From contig JAHRHE010000002.1 in assembly GCA_020027965.1 (NCBI GenBank), forward strand, positions 1-59,951: 59,951 nt of DNA. The letters are read 5' to 3'. Positions 35,809-44,638 of the stretch are shown here, one piece after another. The DNA is from Nitrospirota bacterium (GTDB lineage Bacteria > Nitrospirota > Nitrospiria > Nitrospirales > Nitrospiraceae). Under the pieces are notes generated by a model. It saw only the letters and a list, made by a program, of their open reading frames with translations. It had not been told where the DNA came from and did no database searches. Made by a program: the position numbers and the translations under genes. Numbering within the stretch: position 1 is the first letter of the stretch; each line of letters begins with the position of its first letter.

Positions 35809-37452
35809 ATGCGCGGCTGGAAAGAGGAAAGATCGACGACCGGGAGCAGGCTCAGTCGGCGGGTCCTGTCGTGGCGAACAGCCCAGCCGTGCTCACTCCA
35901 CCCATCCCCCCGTGGGGAACCCCTTCCGTTGCGCGCGCCTGGGCGCCCGTTCGCCACGCCACCCGCAAGCGGGAGACACAAACTGGCGCTCGCGATTGTG
36001 GGGTTGGGGTTGTTGTTCAGCGCGTGCAAGATGGGGCCGGATTACACCAGGCCGGAGACTCCCACAGGAGAGGCCTGGCGCATGGTGCCCGGCACGACGG
36101 AATCGATCGCGAATACTCCCTGGTGGGAGTTATTCAAGGACGTAGAACTTCAGAAGTTGATCCGCACCGCTCTGGAAGAAAACCTGGATCTCCGGGTCGC
36201 CGTCGCCAATATCGAGGAGTTTCAAGCCCAGCTCATGATCGCCAAGTTCGACCTGGTTCCGTCGCTGGATTACTCGGGACACGTCTTCGGCTATCGGAAC
36301 ACGAATACCGGCGTCTTCCCGGTTCCGGGCGGTGGAGCACTTCCCGCCGCGAGTAAGAACGGCCTGACCCTTTCCCACGAAGCCGGCTCCGTCGGTCTCA
36401 AGTGGGAACTCGATCTCTGGGGCCGGATTCGTCGGAACGTCGAGGCGACTCGGGCTCAATTACTGGCTCGGACGGAAAACCAACGTGGCGTGATCATCGG
36501 GCTCGTCGGCAACGTCGCGCAATCCTATTTCACCATCCGCGCGCTCGATCTCCAGGTGCAGATCGCCGCACGCACGCTTAAAGTCTGGGACGAAGCCGTC
36601 AGGCTGACCCGGTCCCGTTACCAGCAAGGATACGTCTCGAAGCTGGATGTGGACCGCTTCGAGGCCGAGCAGGCCGGCACGAAGGCGCAACTGGTCAACT
36701 TGGAGCGGCAGGTCGTGCAGGCGGAGAACCAACTCAGCGTGCTGCTGGGACGCAAGCCAATGCCGATCCCTCGCGGGTTCGCGCTCACGGAACAGCCCAT
36801 GCCGCCCGCGGTGCCGGCCGGCCTTCCCTCGGACCTGCTCCAACGCCGTCCGGACATCATGAAGGCGGAACAGGAGTTGGCGGCAGCCACCGCCACCATC
36901 GGGGTGGCCCAGGCCTTGCGCTTCCCGCAACTGGCCCTCACCGGCGCGGTTGGAGGAGCCGATCTCCAGATTTCCTCGAGCTCGTTCGGCCCCTATGCCA
37001 CCTTTTCGGGAGCCGCCTCTCTGACCGGTCCGTTGTTCAGCGCGAGCGCGCTCGGCTACCAGGTGAAGGTGTCCGAGGCGCAAGCCAAGCAGGCCCTGGC
37101 TCAGTACCAGAACGCGATCCTGACCGCCTTCAAGGAAGTTGAGGATGCGTTGATCGCGGTCCAGAAAACTCGCGAGCAGCGGGAGGCACAGGAAGCGCAG
37201 GTGGCCGCCTTGCAGTCTGCCTTAAATTTAGCGGACAAACGCTATCGCGGCGGGTTTGCGTCCTATCTGGATGTCCTGACCGCCCAACGGGACCTTTTTC
37301 AGGCAGAGCTGGGGCTGGCTTCTACCCGCCAGCAGAACCTGGTCTCGGTCGTTCAGCTCTACAAAGCCCTGGGCGGCGGCTGGTCGCCGGCTCGCCCATC
37401 CGAGGCAGAGACACAACCCGTTTCACCCTCCGGTGCCAAAGGCGGCGGCTAA
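35809..37452 (+). CDS. RND outer-membrane channel lipoprotein (OprM/NodT family)
   Basis: 547 residues. A lipobox 'LLFSACKMGPDYTRPETP' is typical of OprM/NodT channels but occurs unusually far in (cysteine near residue 72). The first ~55 residues are Arg/Pro-rich and not signal-like, so translation may really begin at an internal GTG or TTG close to the hydrophobic stretch. Two outer-membrane efflux repeats follow ('WELFKDVELQKLIRTALEENLDLRVAVANIEEF', 'RYQQGYVSKLDVDRFEAEQA', 'RYRGGFASYLDVLTAQRDLFQAEL'). It is the trimeric exit duct of the efflux pump, translationally coupled to the permease. Confidence 0.92.
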   Translation: MRGWKEERSTTGSRLSRRVLSWRTAQPCSLHPSPRGEPLPLRAPGRPFATPPASGRHKLALAIVGLGLLFSACKMGPDYTRPETPTGEAWRMVPGTTESIANTPWWELFKDVELQKLIRTALEENLDLRVAVANIEEFQAQLMIAKFDLVPSLDYSGHVFGYRNTNTGVFPVPGGGALPAASKNGLTLSHEAGSVGLKWELDLWGRIRRNVEATRAQLLARTENQRGVIIGLVGNVAQSYFTIRALDLQVQIAARTLKVWDEAVRLTRSRYQQGYVSKLDVDRFEAEQAGTKAQLVNLERQVVQAENQLSVLLGRKPMPIPRGFALTEQPMPPAVPAGLPSDLLQRRPDIMKAEQELAAATATIGVAQALRFPQLALTGAVGGADLQISSSSFGPYATFSGAASLTGPLFSASALGYQVKVSEAQAKQALAQYQNAILTAFKEVEDALIAVQKTREQREAQEAQVAALQSALNLADKRYRGGFASYLDVLTAQRDLFQAELGLASTRQQNLVSVVQLYKALGGGWSPARPSEAETQPVSPSGAKGGG

Positions 37453-37511
37453 GATCCTCACTCGTGGACAATCGGACGCCGGTTATCCTGTCGATCCCTG
37501 TCCTGGTTTGG

Positions 37512-37542
37512 CTGTCTACGTGCAGCCCTGCACGTGAGACAG
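37512..37542. terminator. Strong hairpin after the efflux operon
   Basis: CTGTCTACGTGCAG pairs with CTGCACGTGAGACAG across a 2-nt loop with a single bulge, 60 bp after the channel gene. There is no T-run, so it may be a factor-assisted terminator or mRNA-stabilising hairpin. Confidence 0.4.
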
Positions 37543-37617
37543 TCAAAGTGATGGTCCAGCCGCCCAAGCGAAAAGGGTCCAGACGAAGCCCAGGCGAGGC
37601 GGGCTGAGGGAGACGGC

Positions 37618-38301
37618 ATGAAAGGACCGGTCATCGGTCTCATGAAGGTTTGGGAGGCGGATTGGGGGCTGACGGCCTTCCTCGTGTTGCTGGTTCTGTT
37701 CGTGTTTGTTCTCAATCCATTGGGCGCATTCATTATCCAGGGCCAACCCGTCGCCAGTCTCTTGTATTCGCTCGTCTTGATTTCCGGCGTCTTCTCCGTC
37801 ACCGGAAACCCTGTGGCCAAATTCCTTGTGATCGTTCTGGCAGTGGTCACGATCTTTCTTCGCTGGCTCCAGCATGTCGTACCCGCGCCCGGCACAGAAT
37901 CCATGAGCGCGTTGTCCTCGATCCTGTTTCTCGGGCTCCTGAGTGGCGTCGTGCTCTTCGAAGTGTTTAAGAAGGGGCCGATCACCGTCCACCGGATCCA
38001 AGGAGCAGTCGCGGTGTATCTCCTCCTGGGTCTCATCTGGGCCTTTGCCTACGACCTGGTCGCGCGTCAGATTCCCGGTTCGTTCCAAGCGGCCGAGTCG
38101 ACGCTTCCGCATCACACACTGGTCTATTTCAGCTTTACGACCCTGACGACCGTCGGGTACGGCGACATCAACCCAGTCCATCCATTGGCCCGCTCCCTGG
38201 CGAATCTTGAGGGGCTGGTGGGGCAACTGTTCCCGGTGATCCTGATCGCGCGGTTGGTCGGGATGGAACTGGAGTACCGACTGCGGAGACAAGGACCATA
38301 A
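37618..38301 (+). CDS. Potassium-channel-like membrane protein
   Basis: 227 residues with six hydrophobic segments. The last pair flanks a pore loop with the potassium selectivity filter TTVGYGD (177-183). The four N-terminal helices are short and lack the arginine ladder of voltage sensors. No ligand-binding C-terminal domain is present (ends at 'RLVGMELEYRLRRQGP'). It probably conducts potassium. GAGGGAGACGGC precedes the ATG. Confidence 0.85.
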   Translation: MKGPVIGLMKVWEADWGLTAFLVLLVLFVFVLNPLGAFIIQGQPVASLLYSLVLISGVFSVTGNPVAKFLVIVLAVVTIFLRWLQHVVPAPGTESMSALSSILFLGLLSGVVLFEVFKKGPITVHRIQGAVAVYLLLGLIWAFAYDLVARQIPGSFQAAESTLPHHTLVYFSFTTLTTVGYGDINPVHPLARSLANLEGLVGQLFPVILIARLVGMELEYRLRRQGP

Positions 38302-38332
38302 CGTGTCGTCGGTCATTCGAAGGAACTCCACC

Positions 38333-38884
38333 GTGAACACAAGATCTGTCGTTGTGCTTTTGGTCATCGATCTGCTCGGGTGCGGAGGCTGTGTCGGGCC
38401 TAACGTGCGCACGGACTTCGACCCCAGCGCCGATTTCGCTCAGTTCAAGACATATGCGTTCGCCGGGCTCACCGACATGAACAGGGGAGGGGTCCTCGAC
38501 AACTCGTTGTTGCGAAAGCGACTGGAGCACATGGTGACTCAACAGCTCACGATGAAGGGTCTCCAGCAAGTCAGCCTCGAGCAGCATCCTGACCTCCTGG
38601 TCCATTACTGGGTCGGCGTGGTGGAGAAGCAGCGGGTTGAGAGTACTGGCCCAGCGCCTGGGGCTGGTGTGTGGCGTGGTGGCTATGGGTATGGCAACGT
38701 GACCACGTACGAGTACAAAGAGGGGACCTTGGTGGTCGATCTGGTCGAGGCGGGCAAGAAGGAGTTGGTGTGGCGAGCCACCGTCGTCGAAACCCTACGC
38801 GAGAGTACCGAGCAGAATATGGAGCAGGCGGATCGGGGGATCGCAAAGGCCTTCCAGGACTACCCGCCGGGGAAGAAGAAGTAA
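38333..38884 (+). CDS. DUF4136 lipoprotein
   Basis: 183 residues from GTG 38333 (AAGGAAC upstream); an in-frame GTG at 38303 is less likely. A lipoprotein signal (DLLGC/CGGC) leads to a DUF4136 domain: 'VRTDFDPSADFAQFKTYAFAG', 'LRKRLEHMVTQQLTMKGLQQV', 'DLLVHYWVG', 'EGTLVVDLVEAGKKELVWRATVVETL'. The family is anchored in the outer membrane or periplasm and of unknown function. It follows the channel gene by 31 bp. Confidence 0.82.
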   Translation: MNTRSVVVLLVIDLLGCGGCVGPNVRTDFDPSADFAQFKTYAFAGLTDMNRGGVLDNSLLRKRLEHMVTQQLTMKGLQQVSLEQHPDLLVHYWVGVVEKQRVESTGPAPGAGVWRGGYGYGNVTTYEYKEGTLVVDLVEAGKKELVWRATVVETLRESTEQNMEQADRGIAKAFQDYPPGKKK

Positions 38885-38942
38885 TAAAAGGCGCATCCCT
38901 CCGGCGGGTTGTGCTGCTCAAGCAGGAGACTTAACCGTACTG

Positions 38943-39140
38943 TCACCCTGAACGACCCATCGATGAGCCTCAGGGTGGTGAGCCAGTCGAACCAAGTGAA
39001 GGGTCTCGACTGCTTGAACCTTCACGATTCTTCGCTTCGCTGATTCTTCGCTTCGCTCAGACTTGTCCTGAGCGAAAGCGAAGGAATGACACCAGCGCGG
39101 TCACCCTGATCGAAGTGAAGGGTCTCAACTCATAGTGTGA
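38943..39140. repeat. REP-like interspersed repeat, copy 2 (inverted)
   Basis: CACCCTGA/TCAGGGTG and CGACCCATCGATGAG blocks match, in reverse orientation, the GTCGATGGGTCG part of the copies at 26.9 and 59.5 kb. It also contains GATTCTTCGCTTCGCT direct repeats and two GTGAAGGGTCTC copies. It fills the 295-bp gap before the next gene. Confidence 0.6.
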
Positions 39141-39179
39141 ACTGTCCGGAGGGCATAAACCCTTACGAGGAGGAAAAAC

Positions 39180-39464
39180 ATGAACCCCACTCGCATTCTG
39201 GTTTGGATGGTCGGTGGTCTCATCGCAGTCGCGGCGGGCTGTGCGAGCTACTACAAAGTGACGGACCCGGCTTCGGGCAAGGCCTACTACACGACGAAGG
39301 TCAATGAGGCAGGCCAGGCTGGAGCCGTCAAGTTTGAAGATGAGAAGACCGGCAGCACGGTGACGCTCCAATCCTCCGAGGTCAAGGAAATTTCCAGCGA
39401 CGAGTTCAAAGCCGGTCTCTCGAGCGCGGCGACTCCCGAGAGCAAGCCAAGCCCCTCGAAATAG
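39180..39464 (+). CDS. Small lipoprotein of unknown function
   Basis: 94 residues with a strong ribosome site (GAGGAGG) and lipobox AAGC near residue 21. The mature part begins 'CASYYKVTDPASGKAYYTTKVNE' and has a short beta-rich domain ('GAVKFEDEKTGSTVTLQSSEVKEISSDEF') reminiscent of small SH3-like YgdI/YgdR-type lipoproteins, then a Ser/Pro tail. Function unknown. Confidence 0.75.
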   Translation: MNPTRILVWMVGGLIAVAAGCASYYKVTDPASGKAYYTTKVNEAGQAGAVKFEDEKTGSTVTLQSSEVKEISSDEFKAGLSSAATPESKPSPSK

Positions 39465-39559
39465 GCGCGAGCAGATGGGGTCCTGCCTGTCGGCGATTCG
39501 TCTCGCGGGGATCGAGGCGACCGGCGCGATCGGGGCGTTTTGTGAACACTTCGTCTTGG

Positions 39560-40123
39560 CTAGGGATTGATTCGGGAGACCTTCGATCCCTGCAGTCCCA
39601 GCCCCGCCATCAACCCCTGCTGGCCGAAAATGAACGCGTAGACATCGCTCCGGCCGGTCGTCGAGGTCATGGACTTCCCCGCGCCGGCATCCATCACGAC
39701 AATGCTCGGCCCCACGCCGATCTCCCAGCCGCTGCTTTTATCGAGATAGGCTAGCGCCTCGTCGTTCATGAAAAACAGGACATACCCGAAGGTCTGGACA
39801 CCCGCTTGCAGGCCGTAGGAGGCCGCCATGGTATCGTAATAGCCGGCGGTCTCGCCGTTCTTACGGAGGGCGCCTTTTCCGTAATAGGCACCGACGATGA
39901 ATCCTCCCTTCACAATGTTCGGAAACACGAGAACGGCTTTGGCCTCCTTCCGAAAGCCCTCGGCAGCCGGGGAGGTTTCGTACAGCTTCTTCAGCGCCGC
40001 GTCCACATCCCGGTCAATCTGAGTCGCTTCGGGTGATTTGCCGGCTGCCATGGCATGGAAAGGCTGATAGCCAGCGAGCAGAAGAACCGCACAGATGATC
40101 CCGATCGCTACTCTCCCCTTCAT
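39560..40123 (-). CDS. SYLF (Ysc84) domain exported protein
   Basis: 187 residues with a signal peptide ending 'FHAMA'. The SYLF/Ysc84 domain covers most of the mature protein: 'AAEGFRKEAKAVLVFPNIVKGGFIVGAYYGKGALRKNG', 'ASYGLQAGVQTFGYVLFFMNDEAL', 'EIGVGPSIVVMDAG', 'DVYAFIFGQQGLMAGLGLQGSKVSRI'. Bacterial members are probably lipid-associated envelope proteins. The ribosome site is AAGGAGACG. Convergent with the small lipoprotein gene. Confidence 0.9.
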   Translation of the reverse strand: MKGRVAIGIICAVLLLAGYQPFHAMAAGKSPEATQIDRDVDAALKKLYETSPAAEGFRKEAKAVLVFPNIVKGGFIVGAYYGKGALRKNGETAGYYDTMAASYGLQAGVQTFGYVLFFMNDEALAYLDKSSGWEIGVGPSIVVMDAGAGKSMTSTTGRSDVYAFIFGQQGLMAGLGLQGSKVSRINP

Positions 40124-40204
40124 GGTCGTCTCCTTATGTGAGAATGAGGTCGCAACCGTACTGGCACGGTGGTGTTCGTGACGGACGAGGATGCGGCGTT
40201 CCGC

Positions 40205-40498
40205 TTACTCACCCGCCTTCTTGACCGCATACCCCCGCTCGCTCATGCACCGCCGGTAGCGGTCCTGGTTCAGCCGTCGCTGCGGTCCCTGCGCGGTCGG
40301 CACGATGTCTGCCGAGGCGAAAAGACAGTCCGCCGCGTCGCGGTCGCGCTGGGTGTCGGACACGCCCGGCTTGATCCACTCCTCGGAGGGCGCGCAGCCA
40401 GCCAGGACCGCTGCCAGGCAGAACGCAGCGACCGTACACGCGAGGGCACCGCGGCAGGGGATGCGCCGGTCCTCATGGAGCCGCGCCCGCCGACTCAC
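40205..40498 (-). CDS. Small Cys-containing lipoprotein, start uncertain
   Basis: About 97 residues from GTG 40498. A signal 'GALACTVAAFCLAAVLAGC' with a good lipobox (cysteine near residue 35) leads to a short charged domain 'APSEEWIKPGVSDTQRDRDAADCLF...RYRRCMSERGYAVKKAGE' with two further cysteines. The frame is continuous with an upstream aldolase fragment, so the start codon cannot be fixed and translation may depend on it. Function unknown. Confidence 0.55.
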   Translation of the reverse strand: MSRRARLHEDRRIPCRGALACTVAAFCLAAVLAGCAPSEEWIKPGVSDTQRDRDAADCLFASADIVPTAQGPQRRLNQDRYRRCMSERGYAVKKAGE

Positions 40499-40624
40499 GA
40501 CCGGTTCAGGGCGGATCACCTTGTCCGGCTCGATCCACCACTGCTTGAAGAACAACTCGGAGAGATAGGCAACCGCCTGCTCGGCGCTGCGGGCCGTCAT
40601 CTGCCCCATCGCGGACCGGTAGCT

Positions 40625-40897
40625 TTTCACCGCGCCGATGCCGACATTGGCCGCGGCCTGCTTCACCGTGCCGAACAGGACCTGATCGAACTTGTTCGGA
40701 CAGGGCAGCAGCTCATTGCGGTTGCTTTTCACGATGAACGGAATCGTGTGCGCGTACCGGCGCGACACGGCCTCCAAGGACGCCGATGGTGGAGGCCACC
40801 GCGTTGCACCCGCCCTCGGGGGCCAGCCGCACGATATGCTCCGGGTCGACAGGGACTCGGCCTTGTCGCCGAGGTGCTTGTGGATGGCGGCAATCAT
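40625..40897 (-). pseudogene. Remnant of a class I fructose-bisphosphate aldolase (FbaB type)
   Basis: The first codons read '[11 protein letters not shown]', like the N-terminus of the intact aldolase at 58052. They continue, in another frame, as '[23 protein letters not shown]', and then in the first frame as '[26 protein letters not shown]' and '[14 protein letters not shown]'. About 90 codons are missing after the first segment, two frame changes are needed, and the catalytic C-terminal half is absent. It cannot be functional. The segment VSRRYAH is closer to E. coli FbaB (as I recall it) than to the intact copy here, so it may not be a recent duplicate. Confidence 0.8.
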
Positions 40898-41083
40898 CTT
40901 CCCGTCCCTCCGGCGCGTGGTCTCAGGTGCGTACGCAAGGCCATTGTACGCCAGCCGGACCGTTCGATGAAGTGCGCGAATGGGCGGGGAGGAGTATGGC
41001 GAAACGTTCCTGGTTTTTCAGGCCGATCTGCAGCTCCACCAGAAGTGACTCTCCCGTACAACCTTAGCCTCCGTGGACACGAA

Positions 41084-41860
41084 TCATTTCATGCCGGCCA
41101 GGACATCCGTCAGCGCCTGGTCCGCAAATTCCACGCGAATCAACCCGACCCGCGGATGATCAAGGTCGAGAATCACATAGATCGTCGCCGTCAAGACGAG
41201 GGCAAACCCGACCATATGGAGGGCCATACTGAAGGGCCTGCCGCCGGCCAGGCCGTATCCAGCCAGCACAGAACAGAACAGCGCCAGCATGGCCAGCGCG
41301 CCTAGAATGATCGAGGGCGTGTGCGTCATGGCCGCTATCTCCCGGGTGGTGGTGATGTCGATCATCTCGTTCAGCGCCGGGAGGAGCAGCAGCGTCGCGT
41401 TCGGCGGGGCCTCGCGCAGGGCGGCGACCGCGCCGGACCAGATCTCCCGTTGCAGCGCGACAGCCTTGGCCATCTGCGCTTTTGCCGCATCGAGGTCGGG
41501 CAGCGCGCGATACGCGGCAAAGCGTGCCTCCGTGTATCGGCGGAATTTCTCCCGCAGCGCCGGTTGCGCCGCGGCCGGCAGCAGGTCAAGTCGGAGATAC
41601 GCGGTGCCGATCGCGTTGGCCTCCTGCACGACCAAGGCCCGCCGGGCCTCGAACCGCGAGGCCGCTCCGGAAAACGTGAAAGCAACCAGCAATCCCAGCA
41701 CCGCGTAAATCGCGGTTTCCACCGTGATCAGGCCGACGCGCTCGCGTTCCGTTTCCCCCGCCATGCGTCGCATCCCGATTCGGCGGCCAACCTCGAGAAG
41801 CGCCAGCATGGTGAGAAACAGGCCGGGGATGAACAAGAAGACGATGGTCGTATCACTCAT
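41084..41860 (-). CDS. DUF4239 (bestrophin-like) membrane protein
   Basis: 258 residues from ATG 41860 (GGGAGGATCC upstream); the frame opens 198 nt earlier without protein character. An N-terminal membrane helix, a second helix ('VETAIYAVLGLLVAFTFSGA'), a cytosolic helical region with the family phrase 'FEARRALVVQEANAIGTAYLRLDLLP', and two C-terminal helices. Known family, unknown function; a distant bestrophin channel relationship has been proposed. Confidence 0.82.
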   Translation of the reverse strand: MSDTTIVFLFIPGLFLTMLALLEVGRRIGMRRMAGETERERVGLITVETAIYAVLGLLVAFTFSGAASRFEARRALVVQEANAIGTAYLRLDLLPAAAQPALREKFRRYTEARFAAYRALPDLDAAKAQMAKAVALQREIWSGAVAALREAPPNATLLLLPALNEMIDITTTREIAAMTHTPSIILGALAMLALFCSVLAGYGLAGGRPFSMALHMVGFALVLTATIYVILDLDHPRVGLIRVEFADQALTDVLAGMK

Positions 41861-41900
41861 GCCGGATCCTCCCATGATCGTGACGCGGTGTCTGCTCTCT

Positions 41901-42911
41901 TCAGAACGTGCCTTCGATGCCGAACCCCACGTTGGTGTTCGTGACGGAGGACGGATCGAAGCTCTCCTTGCGGTTGGAGCGCTGGACGCCGAGCCCGACG
42001 CGCGCCTTGTCGGCCAGGCGGTAGTAGACGACGGCATCGCCCTGGAAAATATTTTCATGCGCGCCCTGCCGCTCGTCGCCGGGGATGCCGCTCGTCCAGT
42101 TGTTCCGCTCGTAATGAAACCCGGCGGCGAACGAGACTCGCTTCGTCAGCTCCACCTCGACATCCGCGCTGCCGTAGTGATTGACGTAGGAGACGTCGTC
42201 CTTGAGCTGGGGCTGCGACCGCCCGTCGGCCAGGCCTCGTTCATAATGGTAGCCCAATCCGAGCTTGACCCACGGTGCCACGCGCCATTCGAAGTGCGGG
42301 CCGATGGTCCAGAAGTCGGTGTTGCGCTGCTCAAAGTCGGCGTTATATCGGCGCAGACCGTACCGGGTGAGCAACCGCATCTCGAACTCAGGGGTCAGGT
42401 TACGCTCGAGCCGCGCGGACCAGATGTAGCTACTCACGACCTCCTCTGTCAGGCCGGTCGCACCCGGTTGCCGGTTTTCGTTGTCGCCGAGAAACAGATC
42501 CGGTGCGTAGTAGAACCGCAGCCGCAGCTTCGTTTCCGGCGAGAAGGCCTGCAGCGCCTCCAGGCGCAGGGTGCCGTGATTGAACCGGGTGTGGTCCGTA
42601 TAAATGAACCCCTGCCCCTTCGCGTTGAGCGTGAGCGTGCCCCATCGGTTCTCGCGCGACGTGGAGAGCGTCAGGTCCGGCTCGAACACGACGTCGGATC
42701 CCTGGTTGGTCAACCGTGAATCAATGGCCGGCTGGGTGGGGTCGCCGTCGCGGGACAGGCGCCGCGTCGCTGAGAAAATCCCCACGTCATCCGTGTAAAA
42801 CAGGATGCCCCGGCCCTGCAGCGTGATCTCAGCCGCGACCGGAGACGCGGCCGCGACGCATACCATCAGAGCGAAGGCCGCGCGCACGATGGCGCCCGTG
42901 TGTCTCCTCAT
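41901..42911 (-). CDS. Outer-membrane beta-barrel protein
   Basis: 336 residues from ATG 42911, with a signal peptide ending 'AAASPVAA'. The mature protein is a series of alternating amphipathic strands rich in aromatic residues and R/Y/W, ending in phenylalanine ('NVGFGIEGTF'), as outer-membrane barrels do. Repeated phrases such as 'RLEALQAFSPETKLRLRFYYAPDLFLG' and 'VKLGLGYHYERG' resemble surface-exposed porin-like or capsule-type barrels. Specific function unknown. Its ATGA overlaps the stop of a degraded upstream fragment. Confidence 0.8.
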   Translation of the reverse strand: MRRHTGAIVRAAFALMVCVAAASPVAAEITLQGRGILFYTDDVGIFSATRRLSRDGDPTQPAIDSRLTNQGSDVVFEPDLTLSTSRENRWGTLTLNAKGQGFIYTDHTRFNHGTLRLEALQAFSPETKLRLRFYYAPDLFLGDNENRQPGATGLTEEVVSSYIWSARLERNLTPEFEMRLLTRYGLRRYNADFEQRNTDFWTIGPHFEWRVAPWVKLGLGYHYERGLADGRSQPQLKDDVSYVNHYGSADVEVELTKRVSFAAGFHYERNNWTSGIPGDERQGAHENIFQGDAVVYYRLADKARVGLGVQRSNRKESFDPSSVTNTNVGFGIEGTF

Positions 42912-42994
42912 CGCACAGTGGGCAGACTGCTGCGTTTGCCGATCAGCAGCGGTTTGATCACGTTGTCGGCCAGACCGACCACGCCGACCATCCA
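42908..42994 (-). pseudogene. Fragment of an AI-2E/PerM-family transporter
   Basis: The reverse strand reads 'WMVGVVGLADNVIKPLLIGKRSSLPTV' and then stops, its TGA overlapping the barrel protein's ATG. The pattern GLxDNxxxPLLIGK...LPT is the conserved helix-turn of AI-2E family (DUF20) exporters. Only about 28 codons are recognisable, and the downstream residues of the family are missing. The rest of 42995-43227 shows no gene. Confidence 0.5.
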
Positions 42995-43227
42995 GGATCG
43001 TGGCGACGCATTCTTCGCCTATCGAGGCCGGCTTTGTCAATGGACGTTTGTCCAGCGTGACTGTTGGGCCGGCCACCTCGACAGCCCGGCTCGCCGCCTG
43101 AGGCCTCACGGACGGGTCAACTTGGTGAGGGGGTTGTGTGCCGCGGCCTGGTAGGCCTCGGCCGGCTGTGCAGGCGGCTGGTGGAGCTGGAGGGCCATGG
43201 GGCGACGCCGGGATCAGCAACTCGTGG

Positions 43228-43256
43228 TTGACATTGTCACGCGCATGTTCTAGGTT
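43228..43256 (+). promoter_or_regulatory. Candidate promoter of the carbon-storage operon
   Basis: A perfect TTGACA (43228-43233), a 17-bp spacer, then TAGGTT (43251-43256) as a weak -10. Transcription would start near 43263, 25 bp before the acetate kinase ATG. No other promoter of similar quality is seen in the 376-bp gap 42912-43287. Confidence 0.5.
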
Positions 43257-43287
43257 GTAAATCCTTTCTCGAGTGAAGTAAGTCTCA

Positions 43288-44541
43288 ATGTCTCCCTCTC
43301 TCCTTTCGAATGCCGGCATTTTGACGATCAACGCTGGCTCGTCCAGCATCAAGTTTGCGTTCTTCCGCGGAGGCCAGTCCCTCCTTCGAACCGTCTCAGG
43401 CCAAATGGGACGGATCGGGCTGCCTGGCACCGAGCTCACGGTGACCGATGTCGCCAGCCAACACGCAGAGCGGACCCCGATTCACGCGTCTGACCATGCC
43501 GGGTGTCTCGATCCCTTGATGGAGGCGCTGGAGAAGAAAGGATACCTGTCCGCGATCCAGGCGGTCGGCCATCGTGTGGTGCATGGCGGAGACCGGTACA
43601 ACCAGCCGGCTCGAGTGACGCCCGACGTGCTGGCAGAATTGCGCCGGCTGAGTCCCTACGACCCTGAGCACTTGCCAGCCGAGATCAGTTTGATCGAGGC
43701 GTTCAGCCGGCGGCACCCCGCATGGCCGCAGGTCGCCTGCTTCGATACGGCGTTCCATCGCGACATGCCGCGCGTGGCCCGATTGCTTCCCATCCCTCGC
43801 CGCTATGACGCGCAGGGCATTCACCGGTATGGCTTTCACGGCCTGTCCTACGCCTATCTCATGGAGGAGCTGCAGCGGCTCGGTGGGAGCACAGAGGCGA
43901 ACGGCCGGGTGGTCCTGGCGCATCTGGGCAACGGAGCCAGTCTCGCGGCGGTGCGTGGCGGCAGGAGTATGGATACGACGATGGGGTTCACGCCGACGGC
44001 CGGGGTCCCCATGAGCACACGCTCAGGAGACCTCGATCCCGGAATTGTCGCCTACTTGGCCAGGACTGAAGGGATGAGCGTGGACGAGTTTCGCGTGATG
44101 GTGAATACCCAGTCCGGACTCCTCGGCCTGTCGGAGATCAGCCCCGACCTGCGTGATTTACTCGAGCGCGAGCCGAGCGACGTGCGCGCAGCCGAGGCCG
44201 TCGCGTTGTTTTGCTACCACGTGAAAAAGGCGATCGGCGCGTTTGCAGCCGCGCTGGGTGGAATAGACACGCTGGTGTTTGCCGGTGGCATCGGGGAAAA
44301 CTCGGCCGTCATCCGTGCCCGCATCTGCGAGGGGCTGGGTTTTCTCGGCCTGGAGCTGGAGGCGGGACGCAACCGGGCGCACGGCCCGGTCATCAGCACG
44401 CCGGGCAGCCGGGTCACCGTGCGGGTGATTCGCACGGACGAGGAGTTGCAGATCGCCACATCAGTGGCGAGACTCCTGACCGGACAACCCGCGCGGCCGG
44501 AGGCCGAGCGGGCCGGAACCGCCCGTCAGGCACGCGGATAA
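43288..44541 (+). CDS. ackA: Acetate kinase
   Basis: 417 residues, within the family range. The ASKHA-fold signatures are present: '[16 protein letters not shown]' near the N-terminus, '[15 protein letters not shown]', '[10 protein letters not shown]', '[11 protein letters not shown]', '[39 protein letters not shown]' and '[13 protein letters not shown]'. It interconverts acetyl-phosphate + ADP and acetate + ATP, the final ATP step after phosphoketolase. It heads an operon in which phosphoketolase follows after 97 bp. Confidence 0.95.
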   Translation: MSPSLLSNAGILTINAGSSSIKFAFFRGGQSLLRTVSGQMGRIGLPGTELTVTDVASQHAERTPIHASDHAGCLDPLMEALEKKGYLSAIQAVGHRVVHGGDRYNQPARVTPDVLAELRRLSPYDPEHLPAEISLIEAFSRRHPAWPQVACFDTAFHRDMPRVARLLPIPRRYDAQGIHRYGFHGLSYAYLMEELQRLGGSTEANGRVVLAHLGNGASLAAVRGGRSMDTTMGFTPTAGVPMSTRSGDLDPGIVAYLARTEGMSVDEFRVMVNTQSGLLGLSEISPDLRDLLEREPSDVRAAEAVALFCYHVKKAIGAFAAALGGIDTLVFAGGIGENSAVIRARICEGLGFLGLELEAGRNRAHGPVISTPGSRVTVRVIRTDEELQIATSVARLLTGQPARPEAERAGTARQARG

Positions 44542-44638
44542 TGTGGAGTTGGTACATGAGCATATTTTAACATCCCGCGCTCTCGCCCGGTTCGGGCTTT
44601 CAGCAGACCGCGGGCACCACACATTGGAGGATGCACCG

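Noticed and set aside
40169-41305. 378-codon open frame on the plus strand across the aldolase remnant and DUF4239 gene
   Set aside because: Low-complexity Arg/Pro translation; the minus strand carries the recognisable protein segments.
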